From Desmonostoc muscorum FACHB-395 (GTDB taxonomy: Bacteria > Cyanobacteriota > Cyanobacteriia > Cyanobacteriales > Nostocaceae), in assembly GCF_014698035.1 (NCBI RefSeq), contig NZ_JACJSF010000081.1, positions 1 to 35,547 of the forward strand: DNA of 35,547 nt. The letters run 5' to 3'. The position numbers were made by a program, and so were the translations under genes. Of this stretch, positions 6,824-14,805 are shown piece after piece (position 1 is the first letter of the stretch; each line of letters begins with the position of its first letter). The notes beneath the pieces were generated by a model. The model had not been told where the DNA came from. It did no database searches and saw only the letters and a program-made list of their open reading frames with translations.

Positions 6824-8566
6824 ATGCCGACAACACCAACATATCCAGGTGTATATATTGAGGAAATTCCCAGTGGTGTACGTACAATTACAGGTGTAGC
6901 CACATCAATTACTGCTTTCATTGGCAGAGCTTTGCGTGGCCCCACAGATGAACCAATTACCATCAATAGCTACAGCGATTTTGAAAGAATTTTTGGTGGT
7001 TTGTGGGTAGAAAGCAGTTTAGGTTATGCAGTACGGGATTTCTACCTAAATGGTGGTTCACAAGCGATTATTGTGCGCCTATACGAAAGAGAACAAAACA
7101 AGGAGGAAAAATCTCCACTTGCAGTGGCGGGATTAACATTAAAAGCCGCATATCAAGGAAGATGGGGAGAAAATCTGCGAGCTACAGTTGATGTAGAGGT
7201 TTCCGAAGCAGTCGCCAAGCAAATGGGACTGAATAAAACGGACTTATTCAATCTCACGATTCGGGACCTTACTCCTGGGGGGACACAAGAGAAGTTTTTA
7301 AATCTGGCGATCGCCCCCAACAAACCCCGTAGTATTAATAAAGTCTTAGAAAATGAATCAAAACTGGTTCGTTGCACATTACCAAATAGCTTACCCACAG
7401 CCATCGCAGACGCACATACAGCTTTCCAAGCCCTGATTAATGCCAAGCAAGCCAACCCACCAGTACAAACTAATATTAACAATGCTACGACTGCATACGC
7501 TGATGCTGTTAAAAACCTAGACGATGATTTAACTAAAGCAGAAAAACAACTAGCAGAAGCCAAAAAAGCAGATCCCCAAGTACCAGGCGATATTCAAGCT
7601 GCACAAACAGCCGTACAAAATGCAACTAATGCCAAAGCAGCATCCAATGGTGTCAACTTAATTAAAAATAGCTTTTCTCCTCCTGAAACTGGTCAAACTC
7701 AGAAAGAAGGACTCTACGCCTTAGAAAAAGTTGACTTGTTTAACTTGCTGTGCATCCCACCTTATATAGATGGCGATCCAGATGTCGACTCTAGTTTAAT
7801 TGCGGAAGCGGCTGCTTACTGCGAAAAACGTCGGGCTTTTTTGATAGTTGATGCGCCGAAGAACTGGAGAACTAAAGATGATGCGAAAAATAATATAGAT
7901 AACGTCGGTACACGTAGCAATCATGCGGCCGTATTTTTCCCCCGCCTGAAACAGCCAAATCCCCTACTTGGTGAACAAATAGAAGATTTTGCCCCCTGTG
8001 GAGCAGTAGCCGGAATATTTGCTAGGACTGATGCCCAAAGAGGGATTTGGAAAGCACCAGCCGGACTAGAAACAAATTTAGTTGGTGTACCCCAGTTGAG
8101 TGTACCTTTAACAGACCCGGAAAACGGCGAATTAAATCCCTTGGGAATTAACTGTTTAAGAGCTTTTCCTGGTGTGGGACGTATCGTTTGGGGTGCGCGT
8201 ACCTTACAAGGAGACGATCGCTTCGCCTCCGAATGGAAATATATTCCTGTCCGCCGCACAGCTCTTTACATCGAAGAAAGCCTCTATCGGGGGACACAAT
8301 GGGTAGTATTTGAACCCAACGATGAACCCCTATGGGCGCAGATTCGCTTAAATATCGGTGCATTCATGAATAATCTTTTCCGCCAAGGAGCATTCCAAGG
8401 ACGCACTCCACAAGAAGCTTATTTTGTCAAGTGCAGCAGCGAAACCACTACCCAAAACGATATTAATTTGGGAATTGTCAACATCGTAGTTGGTTTTGCT
8501 CCTCTCAAACCGGCAGAATTTGTGATCATCAAAATTCAACAAATAGCAGGTCAAATTGCAGTGTAA
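6824..8566 (+). CDS. Contractile sheath protein of an injection system
   Basis: This 580-residue protein forms the outer sheath that contracts to drive the tube out. The N-terminus (YPGVYIEEIPSGVRTITGVA then TSITAFIGRA) and the C-terminal domain (about residues 470-575: RRTALYIEESLYRGTQWVVF, then RLNIGAFMNNLFRQGAFQG) are classic for phage-tail-like sheaths (Afp2/Pvc2 type). LYALEKVDLFNLLCIPPY marks the central core. Residues about 195-280 are an Ala/Asn/Lys-rich, probably coiled-coil insertion. I chose ATG 6824 over the upstream ATG 6803 because MPTTPTYPGVYIEE is the family-type start and GGAG lies 10 bases before it. Only one sheath gene is present, where Afp/Pvc loci have three. It leads the plus-strand operon. 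Confidence 0.96.
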   Translation: MPTTPTYPGVYIEEIPSGVRTITGVATSITAFIGRALRGPTDEPITINSYSDFERIFGGLWVESSLGYAVRDFYLNGGSQAIIVRLYEREQNKEEKSPLAVAGLTLKAAYQGRWGENLRATVDVEVSEAVAKQMGLNKTDLFNLTIRDLTPGGTQEKFLNLAIAPNKPRSINKVLENESKLVRCTLPNSLPTAIADAHTAFQALINAKQANPPVQTNINNATTAYADAVKNLDDDLTKAEKQLAEAKKADPQVPGDIQAAQTAVQNATNAKAASNGVNLIKNSFSPPETGQTQKEGLYALEKVDLFNLLCIPPYIDGDPDVDSSLIAEAAAYCEKRRAFLIVDAPKNWRTKDDAKNNIDNVGTRSNHAAVFFPRLKQPNPLLGEQIEDFAPCGAVAGIFARTDAQRGIWKAPAGLETNLVGVPQLSVPLTDPENGELNPLGINCLRAFPGVGRIVWGARTLQGDDRFASEWKYIPVRRTALYIEESLYRGTQWVVFEPNDEPLWAQIRLNIGAFMNNLFRQGAFQGRTPQEAYFVKCSSETTTQNDINLGIVNIVVGFAPLKPAEFVIIKIQQIAGQIAV

Positions 8567-8743
8567 ACCAAGAAAGGCAAAAGGCAGAAGGCAGGAAGCA
8601 GAAAATTTAAGAATAAGTTTTTGGCTCTGCCACTTTCTTTTCTAGCTACTCAATTTATTTATGGGAATTCACCTTCTGTTTCTTGTCTCTAGGATAGCCG
8701 TCTTCTGAAGAATTATGAATTAGTCAAAAAGGAGTAATTAATC

Positions 8744-9271
8744 ATGGAATTTACAGTTAACCCTCAGCGATTTGACCCCTATAAGAATTTTAAATTTCGG
8801 GTGAAATGGGATGGTAAATACGTGGCGGGCATTAGTAAAGTTGGGGCTTTAAAACGGACAACAGAAGTTGTCAAACATCGAGAAGGTGGTGATCCTAGCA
8901 CATCACGTAAGTCTCCAGGACGTACCGAGTATGAAGCCATTATGTTAGAACGTGGTGTCACCCACGACCTCGAATTTGAAAAATGGGCGAGTAAAATTTG
9001 GAATTATAAAAATGCCCAAGCTGGAGCAGATCAAAGAACTAAAGAAGTATCACTCGCCGATTTTCGCAAAGATATTATTATCGATGTGTTTAATGAAGCA
9101 GGACAAAAAGCAATATCTTACAAAATTTATCGCTGTTGGGTTTCTGAATATCAAGCTTTGCCAGATTTAGATGCAAATGCTAACGCTATTGCTATCCAAA
9201 ATATTAAGTTAGAAAACGAAGGTTGGGAACGGGATGACGAAGTGAAAGAACCCAAAGAAGAAAGTTTCTAA
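8744..9271 (+). CDS. Inner tube protein (gp19/Pvc1-like)
   Basis: A 175-residue member of the T4 gp19-like tail-tube family, whose hexamers stack into the tube inside the sheath. Family features are DPYKNFKFRVKWDGKYVAGI at residues 11-30, the loop VVKHREGGDPSTSRKSPGRT, and the repeated strand pattern FEKWASKIWNY near the middle. The acidic tail (DDEVKEPKEESF) is common in this lineage. AGGAG 9 bases before the ATG is a strong ribosome-binding site, as expected for a protein made in many copies. It follows the sheath gene with a 177-base gap that holds a purine-rich repeat. Only one tube gene is seen here, while several relatives encode two or three paralogues. Confidence 0.95.
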   Translation: MEFTVNPQRFDPYKNFKFRVKWDGKYVAGISKVGALKRTTEVVKHREGGDPSTSRKSPGRTEYEAIMLERGVTHDLEFEKWASKIWNYKNAQAGADQRTKEVSLADFRKDIIIDVFNEAGQKAISYKIYRCWVSEYQALPDLDANANAIAIQNIKLENEGWERDDEVKEPKEESF

Positions 9272-9495
9272 AATTGTTGATGGTTGACTGTTAAAAAGGA
9301 TCTTGGTGGTGGGTTGCGCTATTGCTCCACACAATCTATAGGACTCCTGTTTGATTCTTGAACAAAACTTTAGATCAAACCCTAATCAAACGGGCTTTTC
9401 AGTCTCAGTATGGTTTCAAAAATCAAATCGGAGTCTTATACTTCTCAAGTTACTCTTTGCGTACCTTTGCGCTACTTTGCGTTTTGAATTCTTTT

Positions 9496-10203
9496 ATGCG
9501 TAGACTCTCATCTCAGGAATTGTTAACAACTTGGGAGCAGGGATTGACACAACAACCCCTGCAAAAAGCATTGACTTTGTTAACTGCGGCTTGTCCAGAC
9601 AGTCAAAATTTAGCAACCCTGAGCATCGGTCAACGCGATCGCTTATTATTCACATTACGGGAGTTAACTTTTGGTTCACAGGTGCAGAGTGTTGCTGCTT
9701 GTCCCAAGTGTGGGGAAAAGTTGGAACTCAATTTTCAGATTGCAGATATTACCGCCGTCGCTATCACACCAACAACAGAGACTTTTCGGTTGCAGGTAGA
9801 GGGGGGAGAACTAGAGGTACGCTTACCTAATAGTTTAGATTTAATGGCGATCGCTACTTCATCGCATCAACTAAGTCCCACCGCACTACTAGAACGGTGC
9901 TTACTCAAAACTCCTGCTAGTGTCCAACTTAGTACCGATACAATGAAAGCGATCGCTCAAGCTATGGCTAAAGCTGATCCTTTAGCAGATATCCAACTTG
10001 ATTTAGCTTGTCCAGCTTGCGATCATCACTGGCACTCTCATTTTGATATCGTCTCATTTTTCTGGAGTGAAATTCATGCTTGGGCAATTCGCACTCTCCG
10101 GGAAATACATCTGTTAGCTTCTGCCTACAGTTGGCGAGAGGGTGATATTTTGGCGATGAGTTCCTATCGACGGCAATTATATTTGGAGATGGTAAGACGA
10201 TGA
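9496..10203 (+). CDS. Baseplate-associated protein with two cysteine knuckles (T4 gp26-like)
   Basis: A 235-residue protein regularly encoded next to CIS tube genes and often annotated as a T4 baseplate-like protein. After a helical start (RRLSSQELLTTWEQGLTQQP) it has CPKCG (Cys69, Cys72) and CPACDHHWH (Cys172, Cys175), two CxxC pairs that could together bind one zinc ion. The open frame extends upstream to a TTG at 9358, but that part is a typical intergenic repeat (CTTTGCG units near 9450-9485), so I take ATG 9496, although no good ribosome site is visible. Its stop overlaps the next gene by ATGA. It may be a baseplate or assembly component. The exact role is not known to me. Confidence 0.85.
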   Translation: MRRLSSQELLTTWEQGLTQQPLQKALTLLTAACPDSQNLATLSIGQRDRLLFTLRELTFGSQVQSVAACPKCGEKLELNFQIADITAVAITPTTETFRLQVEGGELEVRLPNSLDLMAIATSSHQLSPTALLERCLLKTPASVQLSTDTMKAIAQAMAKADPLADIQLDLACPACDHHWHSHFDIVSFFWSEIHAWAIRTLREIHLLASAYSWREGDILAMSSYRRQLYLEMVRR

Positions 10204-11018
10204 GTGACTATCTCGGTAATTTAGTTAGTAGAAGTATGAATCAGCTGGAGACAGTGCAACCCCGACTACCATCTCTATTTGAACCGATGGGGATAACTAC
10301 TGGCTTAATCAATGAAGATTTCCAGTCGGAACAACCCACAGAGGTAGTAGCAACTCCATTTCCAGCAGTACCCAGGCGAGAAAGTGTAGATATATCCGTC
10401 AATTACCAGCCTACAGCATCGCCACTTCCGAATTTTTCCCAATCACCCCCCCTCATTCAACTGACTCCATGCACACCAGATTTATCTCCCATCACTCAAC
10501 TTCACTTTGTTGAGTCGTCAACTATTCCCCAAACAACGTTCACCCCTCACGAACCATCACCACAGCCCGTAAATCAGCCACAAACTGTCATCATTCAAAA
10601 AAGTACACCAACTATTGAACCTCAACGCCAAAATTCACCAGCAGTCATAATTCAGCAAATAGTTACGGAAAATACTGTAAATGAACGCATTGTCACACCA
10701 GCACCAACAAATCAAAAACATACACTCCATCTAGAAGCAACAAGCTCAAAACCTACACAAAATGAGCTTCCGACTATAGAAACAATTACGACACACCAAA
10801 CACAAGTGGTGATCTCGCCGCAAATTACAACTACAAATTATCTAAATGAGCGTCAATCTTCACCAACACCCACCCCAGCACCCATTCCTACTATTAATAT
10901 CACCATCGGCCGAATTGAAGTTCGAGCTACAACCGCCACATCACAGCCAAAATCATCACGTCCCGAACCTCCAGTGATGAGCTTGGAAACCTATTTAAAG
11001 CAACGAGGAGGTAAATAA
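10200..11018 (+). CDS. Pro/Thr-rich linker protein of the injection-system operon
   Basis: A 272-residue protein with a conserved head (MSDYLGNLVSRSMNQLETVQ, then PRLPSLFEP) and a conserved tail (INITIGRIEVRA, then PPVMSLETYLKQRGGK), joined by about 200 residues of disordered Pro, Thr, Gln and Ser. The two ends are familiar from other CIS loci, whereas the middle varies in length. The layout suggests a flexible tether that holds two partners, one at each end. It begins inside the stop of the upstream gene (ATGA at 10200) and ends 2 bases before the next start, so it is tightly coupled to the baseplate-type and DUF4255 genes. No function is established as far as I know. A length-determining role is one speculative option. 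Confidence 0.85.
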   Translation: MSDYLGNLVSRSMNQLETVQPRLPSLFEPMGITTGLINEDFQSEQPTEVVATPFPAVPRRESVDISVNYQPTASPLPNFSQSPPLIQLTPCTPDLSPITQLHFVESSTIPQTTFTPHEPSPQPVNQPQTVIIQKSTPTIEPQRQNSPAVIIQQIVTENTVNERIVTPAPTNQKHTLHLEATSSKPTQNELPTIETITTHQTQVVISPQITTTNYLNERQSSPTPTPAPIPTINITIGRIEVRATTATSQPKSSRPEPPVMSLETYLKQRGGK

Positions 11019-11020
11019 TT

Positions 11021-12340
11021 ATGAGTAACGCTTTGGCGATCGCTGCCGTCACTAGCACCCTCCGCTATATACTAGACCGCAGGTTCAATTCTCAAGGTTC
11101 TGGGAGTGTCCTCGTTACCACCAAACCCTTAGATAAAGCCCGTGAGCAGAACGGTGATAATAACAAAGACCAAGTAAATCTGTTTCTCTACCAAACCAGA
11201 GAAAATGCTGCTTGGAAAAATATGGATTTACCCTCCCAAGTAAAATTAGGCGAAACCGGACAACCACCTTTAGCATTAAATCTTTATTACTTATTAACAG
11301 CCTACGCTCAAAACGAAGACTACCCAGACCCTACTAGCCACACCTTACTAGGGGAAGCAATGAGCGCTTTTCATGATTACCCTATTCTCAATCCCCAAGA
11401 TATTCAAAATGCTTTACCCACTGCGGATTTAGGTAATCAAATCGAAAAGGTACGCATCACAACCCAACCCCTGAATTTAGATGAACTCTCCAAACTGTGG
11501 ACGACATTTCAAACCCAGTATCGCATTTCCACAGCCTATGAAGTTTCCGTGGTGTTGATTGATAGCACTCGCCTTACTAAAACACCACCGCCAGTATTAT
11601 CTAGAGGTGCTGGTGATTTCGGGGTAACTACCCAAGCTGACTTGATTTCTCCTTATCCCACCATCACAACTATCAATTTTGATGTCATTGAAGCTGCGAG
11701 AGAAAATTTACCAGCCTATCAAAAACCACTATTAAAAAAACCAACGGCGAATTTAGGTGATAACTTAACTTTAATTGGCAACAATTGGGATGGCGATACA
11801 GTGCAAGTCTTATTTAACCACCCCCAACTGAGTCAACCAAATAGTATTAATATAGCTGCAAACCAACGCACCGCCACAGAAATTAAACTCACACTCCCCA
11901 CTGCCATACCTAATCAATGGCCGGCGGGATTTTATACTATCACTGTTGTTGTCACTAAAATTGGAGAATTACCCCAAACTAGCAATAGTTTAGCTTTAGC
12001 GATTGCCCCAGTCGTATCCACAATTACGTTTAGCGGTCGGGATATTGATAATAATGTGATTGTCCAGGTGACTTGTACACCACCAATCTTAGCAAGACAA
12101 AGAGTAGGATTGATTCTCAGTAGCCAAAATACAGCATTTGCAGCAGTTAGCGGCCGTGAATTACTCCCCGTAGCCAACACCACCTTAGATTTTGTCCTCA
12201 CTGATATTCCTAACGGGACTTATCAAATTCGTCCCCGCTTGCGTGTAGATGGGGTAGACAGCCAGATAGTTAACTATACCGTGTCACCACTTACCGTTCC
12301 CCTGACTTTAATCCCTGAAGTATCATTGAGTATTCCCTGA
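11021..12340 (+). CDS. DUF4255 tail-terminator/cap protein with Ig-like domains (Pvc16-like)
   Basis: A 439-residue protein. Residues 1-190 are a DUF4255 domain (TSTLRYILDRRFN, then LNLYYLLTAYAQNEDYPDPT and LLGEAMSAFHDYPILNP), the Pvc16/Afp16 family that caps the end of the tube and sheath and stops their growth. Two Ig-like beta domains follow: an IPT/TIG-type one at about 238-330 (LGDNLTLIGNNWDGDTVQVL) and another at about 331-430. Such extra domains occur in several environmental CIS and would protrude from the cap. A strong GAGGAGG site lies about 10 bases before the ATG, inside the end of the upstream gene. The stop overlaps the ATPase start (TGATG at 12338-12342). Confidence 0.92.
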   Translation: MSNALAIAAVTSTLRYILDRRFNSQGSGSVLVTTKPLDKAREQNGDNNKDQVNLFLYQTRENAAWKNMDLPSQVKLGETGQPPLALNLYYLLTAYAQNEDYPDPTSHTLLGEAMSAFHDYPILNPQDIQNALPTADLGNQIEKVRITTQPLNLDELSKLWTTFQTQYRISTAYEVSVVLIDSTRLTKTPPPVLSRGAGDFGVTTQADLISPYPTITTINFDVIEAARENLPAYQKPLLKKPTANLGDNLTLIGNNWDGDTVQVLFNHPQLSQPNSINIAANQRTATEIKLTLPTAIPNQWPAGFYTITVVVTKIGELPQTSNSLALAIAPVVSTITFSGRDIDNNVIVQVTCTPPILARQRVGLILSSQNTAFAAVSGRELLPVANTTLDFVLTDIPNGTYQIRPRLRVDGVDSQIVNYTVSPLTVPLTLIPEVSLSIP

Positions 12341-14385
12341 TGAACGACTTAGAACGCTGGCAACACAACAACGAAGAATATTTAACCAAGGCTTTGGTGT
12401 GGTTGCGCTTGTGTCTCAAACGACAAGCACAGCAGCTAGAACAAGCAGGGAAAAAAGCATTACCCCAATCAGGGATACCCAAGCTGCAATTTCGGGGGCA
12501 TCAATACTTATCTAATCCCGATCATAGTGAAATTACGATAGAAGAAGTAACCAAAGCTGCCAAAGATATGCACATAGTCGCAGCCCAACAACCACCCCCG
12601 GCAATGCTGATTGTCAGTCAGCGTTTGGGGCTGTCTCAATTTGAACAACAAGTATTATTACTATGTGCAGCTATAGATTTAGATACCCGGATAGCAAAAT
12701 TGTGCGCCCAAGCCCAAGATAATCTCAATCAACCCTATCCTACCTTTGCTCTCGTATTTTCCCTATTTGAACAACCAGCTTGGGATGTTTTATCACCAGA
12801 ACGTCCTCTGCGTTATTGGCGACTACTAGAGATTAATCAACCAGGCGCGCAACCGTTGACCCATAGTGCTTTACGGGCAGATGAGCGCGTAGTCAATTAC
12901 TTAAAAGGATTAAATTATTTAGACGATCGCCTGACACCTCTGCTTATGCCTTTAGATACAGCAGGCTTAGGACTAGAATTACCACCTTCCCAACAGCAAG
13001 TCATCGCCGAGATAGTTCCTTACTTGCGTCAATCACCACAGCGATCGCTAATTATCCAACTTTTAGGCACAGACTCAGCCAGTAAACAATTAATCGCCCA
13101 ACAAGCCGCCCAAAGTCTGGGCTGCTTCCTCTATCGGCTTCCCGTGGAAATGTTACCCACCCAGGTAGGAGAGTTAGAAACCTTAATGCGTCTATGGGAG
13201 AGGGAAAGCCTATTATTACCCATCATCCTTTACATAGACGCACAGGAAATACCCGAAGCTCAAACCCCATCCCTGCATCGGTTCCTTTCTCGTAGCAATG
13301 GACTGTTATTTTTAAGTAGTCGAGAAATTAACTCAAACCTTGGGCGTACCAATATTGCAGTCGATATCGATAAACCCACGACCGAAGAACAAAGGCAAAT
13401 ATGGGAAAATATGTTGGGCGATCGCAGCAATGAAATTTCCGCCCAATTAGCCAGTCAATTCAACCTCAATCTACTCACCATTCAACAAATCGCTCAAACC
13501 ACCCAAGCCAAAACCGACATTACAGACCCCAACTTTCACAAAGAACTCTGGACAGCGTGTTTAGCCAACACCCGTCCCCAACTAGATACCCTCGCCCAAC
13601 GCCTATATCCCAAAGCCACCTGGGAAGATATTGTTCTTCCCCCAGAAGAAACCAACCTCTTAGAGCAAATCGCCGACCAAGTAAGGCAACGTCGCAAAGT
13701 TTACCAAGAATGGGGCTTTGAGGAACGCATGAATCGGGGTTTTGGTATCAGTGCCTTATTTGCCGGGGAAAGTGGTACAGGTAAGACAATGGCGGCTGAG
13801 GTAATTGCTAATGACTTACGTTTGAATCTATACCGTATAGATTTATCCGCAGTCGTGAGTAAATATATTGGTGAGACAGAGAAAAACCTGCGACGACTAT
13901 TTGACGCAGCCGAAGACGGCGGGACAATTCTCTTTTTCGATGAAGCCGACGCATTATTTGGCAAACGCAGCGAAGTGAAAGATTCCCATGACCGCTACGC
14001 CAACATTGAGATTAACTACCTGTTACAGAGGATGGAAGCCTTCAAAGGTTTAGCCATTTTAGCCACCAATATGAGAAACGCTCTAGATAATGCCTTTGTA
14101 CGACGGTTGCGGTTTATCGTCACCTTCCAATTTCCCAGCCCTACAGAAAGGCAGAAAATGTGGCAAAGAGCCTTTCCCGAAACAGTCCCCAAAGAAAATT
14201 TAGAATTTGCCCGATTAGCCAAATTCAACTTAACAGGCGGTAGCATTCATAACATTGCCTTAAACTCCGCCTTTCTCGCCGCCCAGCAACAAACACCCGT
14301 AACCATGCCTTTAGTCTTGCAAGCAGCTAGGACAGAGTTCCGTAAATTAGAACGACCAATCAACGAAGCAGATTTTCGTAGTTAA
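12340..14385 (+). CDS. AAA+ ATPase of the injection system (Pvc15-like)
   Basis: A 681-residue protein that ends in a full AAA+ module. Walker A is GESGTGKT (residues 476-483), Walker B is ILFFDEAD (530-537), and the sensor-1 and arginine-finger region is ILATNMRNALDNAFVRRLRF. The N-terminal 400 residues form a helical part and a degenerate AAA-like domain without a proper Walker A (around LIIQLLGTDSASKQLIAQQA). This two-domain layout is typical of the Pvc15/Afp15 ATPase found in nearly all CIS of this lineage. It is thought to help assembly or effector loading rather than ClpV-type recycling, but its exact task is not settled. It overlaps the DUF4255 gene by one base. Confidence 0.95.
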   Translation: MNDLERWQHNNEEYLTKALVWLRLCLKRQAQQLEQAGKKALPQSGIPKLQFRGHQYLSNPDHSEITIEEVTKAAKDMHIVAAQQPPPAMLIVSQRLGLSQFEQQVLLLCAAIDLDTRIAKLCAQAQDNLNQPYPTFALVFSLFEQPAWDVLSPERPLRYWRLLEINQPGAQPLTHSALRADERVVNYLKGLNYLDDRLTPLLMPLDTAGLGLELPPSQQQVIAEIVPYLRQSPQRSLIIQLLGTDSASKQLIAQQAAQSLGCFLYRLPVEMLPTQVGELETLMRLWERESLLLPIILYIDAQEIPEAQTPSLHRFLSRSNGLLFLSSREINSNLGRTNIAVDIDKPTTEEQRQIWENMLGDRSNEISAQLASQFNLNLLTIQQIAQTTQAKTDITDPNFHKELWTACLANTRPQLDTLAQRLYPKATWEDIVLPPEETNLLEQIADQVRQRRKVYQEWGFEERMNRGFGISALFAGESGTGKTMAAEVIANDLRLNLYRIDLSAVVSKYIGETEKNLRRLFDAAEDGGTILFFDEADALFGKRSEVKDSHDRYANIEINYLLQRMEAFKGLAILATNMRNALDNAFVRRLRFIVTFQFPSPTERQKMWQRAFPETVPKENLEFARLAKFNLTGGSIHNIALNSAFLAAQQQTPVTMPLVLQAARTEFRKLERPINEADFRS

Positions 14386-14405
14386 TAGTCATTAGTCATT
14401 AGTCA
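14386..14405. repeat. TAGTCAT heptamer tandem repeat
   Basis: Two full TAGTCAT units and most of a third lie between the ATPase stop and the next start. It is one of the short tandem heptamer repeats typical of heterocystous cyanobacteria. Confidence 0.8.
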
Positions 14406-14410
14406 ACAAA

Positions 14411-14746
14411 ATGAACGAAACAAACCCCCTTTCCACCCCCACACCCCTACACCCCCACACCCCTACACCCTCAATTAACATCAGCATTGAGCGACTAATT
14501 TTAGATGGTATATCTATTCCCCATGCCCAGCGTCCCTTGTTACAAGCGTCTGTAGAAGCGGAATTAGGGCGATTGTTGGCAGTAGGAGGATTGGGGAATG
14601 AATGGCGATCGCCAATTGCTGTACCCGGTATTTCCACTCCTACAATACAGTTATCCCCTGATGGCAACCCCACCCAATGGGGACACCAAATCGCTCACGC
14701 TGTTTATCAAGGGATTAGCCCAAAGGCTGCAAGCACTGGGAATTGA
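14411..14746 (+). CDS. Small conserved injection-system protein, C-terminus probably frameshifted
   Basis: A 111-residue protein found, in my recollection, between the ATPase and the DUF4157 genes of many CIS loci. The conserved core is INISIERLILDGIS, then AQRPLLQASVEAELGRLLAV, and TPTIQLSPDGNPTQWGHQIA. The first 20 residues (TPTPLHPHTPTPS) are encoded by a C/A-rich tandem repeat (about 14436-14468) of intergenic type. In the present frame the end reads YQGISPKAASTGN. One base over it would read LAQRLQALGIDPDEI and stop at 14760-14762, a much more natural ending, so I suspect an indel near 14710-14720. The head INI(S/T)I(E/G)R motif recurs in the Pro/Thr-rich protein at 10200. Function unknown. 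Confidence 0.8.
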   Translation: MNETNPLSTPTPLHPHTPTPSINISIERLILDGISIPHAQRPLLQASVEAELGRLLAVGGLGNEWRSPIAVPGISTPTIQLSPDGNPTQWGHQIAHAVYQGISPKAASTGN

Positions 14747-14805
14747 CCCAGACGAGATTTAATTGATTTGTTTGTGCGATCGCTTGGAAAAAAAGGGAGA
14801 AATAG

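Noticed and set aside
9358..9495. Upstream extension of the Cys-knuckle gene from a TTG
   Set aside because: The extension is coded by a dispersed CTTTGCG-type repeat, and the family starts at MRRLSSQELL.
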